Shown here piece after piece: positions 5,315 through 5,726 of a stretch of DNA of 5,726 bases. Source of the DNA: Thermoplasmata archaeon (GTDB lineage: Archaea > Thermoplasmatota > Thermoplasmata > Thermoplasmatales > Thermoplasmataceae); NCBI GenBank assembly GCA_021845325.1, contig JAKBRR010000133.1, positions 1 to 5,726 on the forward strand, given 5' to 3'. Every line of letters starts with the position of its first letter. Positions within the stretch are counted from its first letter, which is position 1. Position numbers and translations under genes: made by a program. The notes beneath the pieces were generated by a model. The model was not told where the DNA came from. It was given only the letters and a program-made list of their open reading frames with translations, and did not search any database.

Positions 5315-5726
5315 TTAACTTATTCCCTTTCCTTTAAAAATGTAATTGTATAAAATAAGAACATCTCTTGTGTCTCCTTTACAATATTCCATGAATTTAT
5401 TCCTGTCTGTCTTCCAGAGATTTTCTATGGCTTCGGCCTTATTCATACCGTCAATTTCAACTATGCCCTTTTTTTTGTCAAGAGGTAGTTTAGAGTAGCG
5501 TTCATGCTCAAGAAGTTTCTTTAATCCTCTAATCTTGTATTCCCCGGTCCATGAGAAGAGGTCCATTGCACAAATATACATCATATCAACAATAAATGAT
5601 GTTGCAAAAAAGAATTTGAGATCCCATAACTGTTTAGCATAGGGTAATTTTACCAGTTTGGTATAAATTAATGGGATATCATAAGCTGCGTGGTTAAAAC
5701 CTATTATTATCTCCGGTCTGTAATCT
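5315..5726 (-). CDS. PolB-like 3'-5' exonuclease (RNase H fold), 5'-truncated by window edge
   Basis: The frame is open to the right edge; 136 C-terminal residues are visible (codons from 5725). An internal ATG at 5584 is not the start. The visible part has IIIGFNHAAYDIPLI near its beginning, which fits the Exo II motif N-x(2-3)-F/Y-D of B-family polymerase exonucleases (Asn11, Tyr15, Asp16), and YCKGDTRDVLILYNYI near its end, which fits Exo III Y-x3-D (Tyr114, Asp118). The protein stops about 18 residues later, so there is no polymerase domain: it is a stand-alone DnaQ/RNase H-like exonuclease, likely for DNA repair or nucleic-acid turnover. Exo I, with the first metal-binding Asp/Glu, must lie beyond the window and could not be checked. 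A basic segment, KIRGLKKLLEHERYSKLPLDKKK, lies between the motifs. It is convergent with the CBS gene. Confidence 0.8.
   Translation of the reverse strand, partial: DYRPEIIIGFNHAAYDIPLIYTKLVKLPYAKQLWDLKFFFATSFIVDMMYICAMDLFSWTGEYKIRGLKKLLEHERYSKLPLDKKKGIVEIDGMNKAEAIENLWKTDRNKFMEYCKGDTRDVLILYNYIFKGKGIS

Overview
The window looks like a housekeeping stretch of an AT-rich archaeal chromosome, most likely from the order Thermoplasmatales (Thermoplasma, Ferroplasma, Acidiplasma or Cuniculiplasma relatives). Three things point there. The genes are archaeal types: a primase large subunit, S8e, SRP19, an archaeal CPSF-type nuclease and a 20S proteasome beta subunit. The proteasome beta subunit recalls the Thermoplasma acidophilum protein closely, with the same total length (211 residues) and the same 8-residue propeptide. 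Start regions carry TATA-like boxes about 25 nt upstream of the expected transcription start, as in archaeal promoters. Assignment below order level cannot be made by eye.

Layout, left to right. Positions 1-825 (+) hold the C-terminal part of DNA primase large subunit PriL, with its four [4Fe-4S] cysteines. Its 3' end overlaps by 36 bp the 3' end of srp19, which is transcribed toward it. From 4626 down to 790 (-) lie five co-directional genes: psmB (proteasome beta), aCPSF1/FttA (KH plus metallo-beta-lactamase plus beta-CASP ribonuclease and termination factor), an unrecognised 174-residue protein that may be a degenerate PIN-like protein, rps8e (ribosomal protein S8e) and srp19. aCPSF1 and the 174-residue gene are 9 nt apart, with the ribosome binding site of the second lying over the stop of the first. 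rps8e and srp19 overlap as ATGA. Internal promoter-like boxes suggest at least three transcription starts: psmB, aCPSF1 and rps8e. A 260-bp divergent spacer follows, with a strong potential hairpin in its middle. Then come a two-CBS-domain protein (+), apparently leaderless, and, convergent to it with a 5-nt gap, the C-terminal part of a stand-alone PolB-like 3'-5' exonuclease (-) that runs off the right edge.

Functionally the minus-strand block links protein degradation (PsmB), RNA 3'-end formation and transcription termination (aCPSF1), ribosome assembly (S8e) and membrane targeting (SRP19). psmB next to aCPSF1 is a recurrent archaeal arrangement. I see no mobile element, CRISPR array, tRNA, rRNA or defence cassette. 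The two items most worth a second look are the 50-nt hairpin between psmB and the CBS gene, and the 174-residue protein coupled to aCPSF1. No stretch longer than 300 bases lacks a gene.
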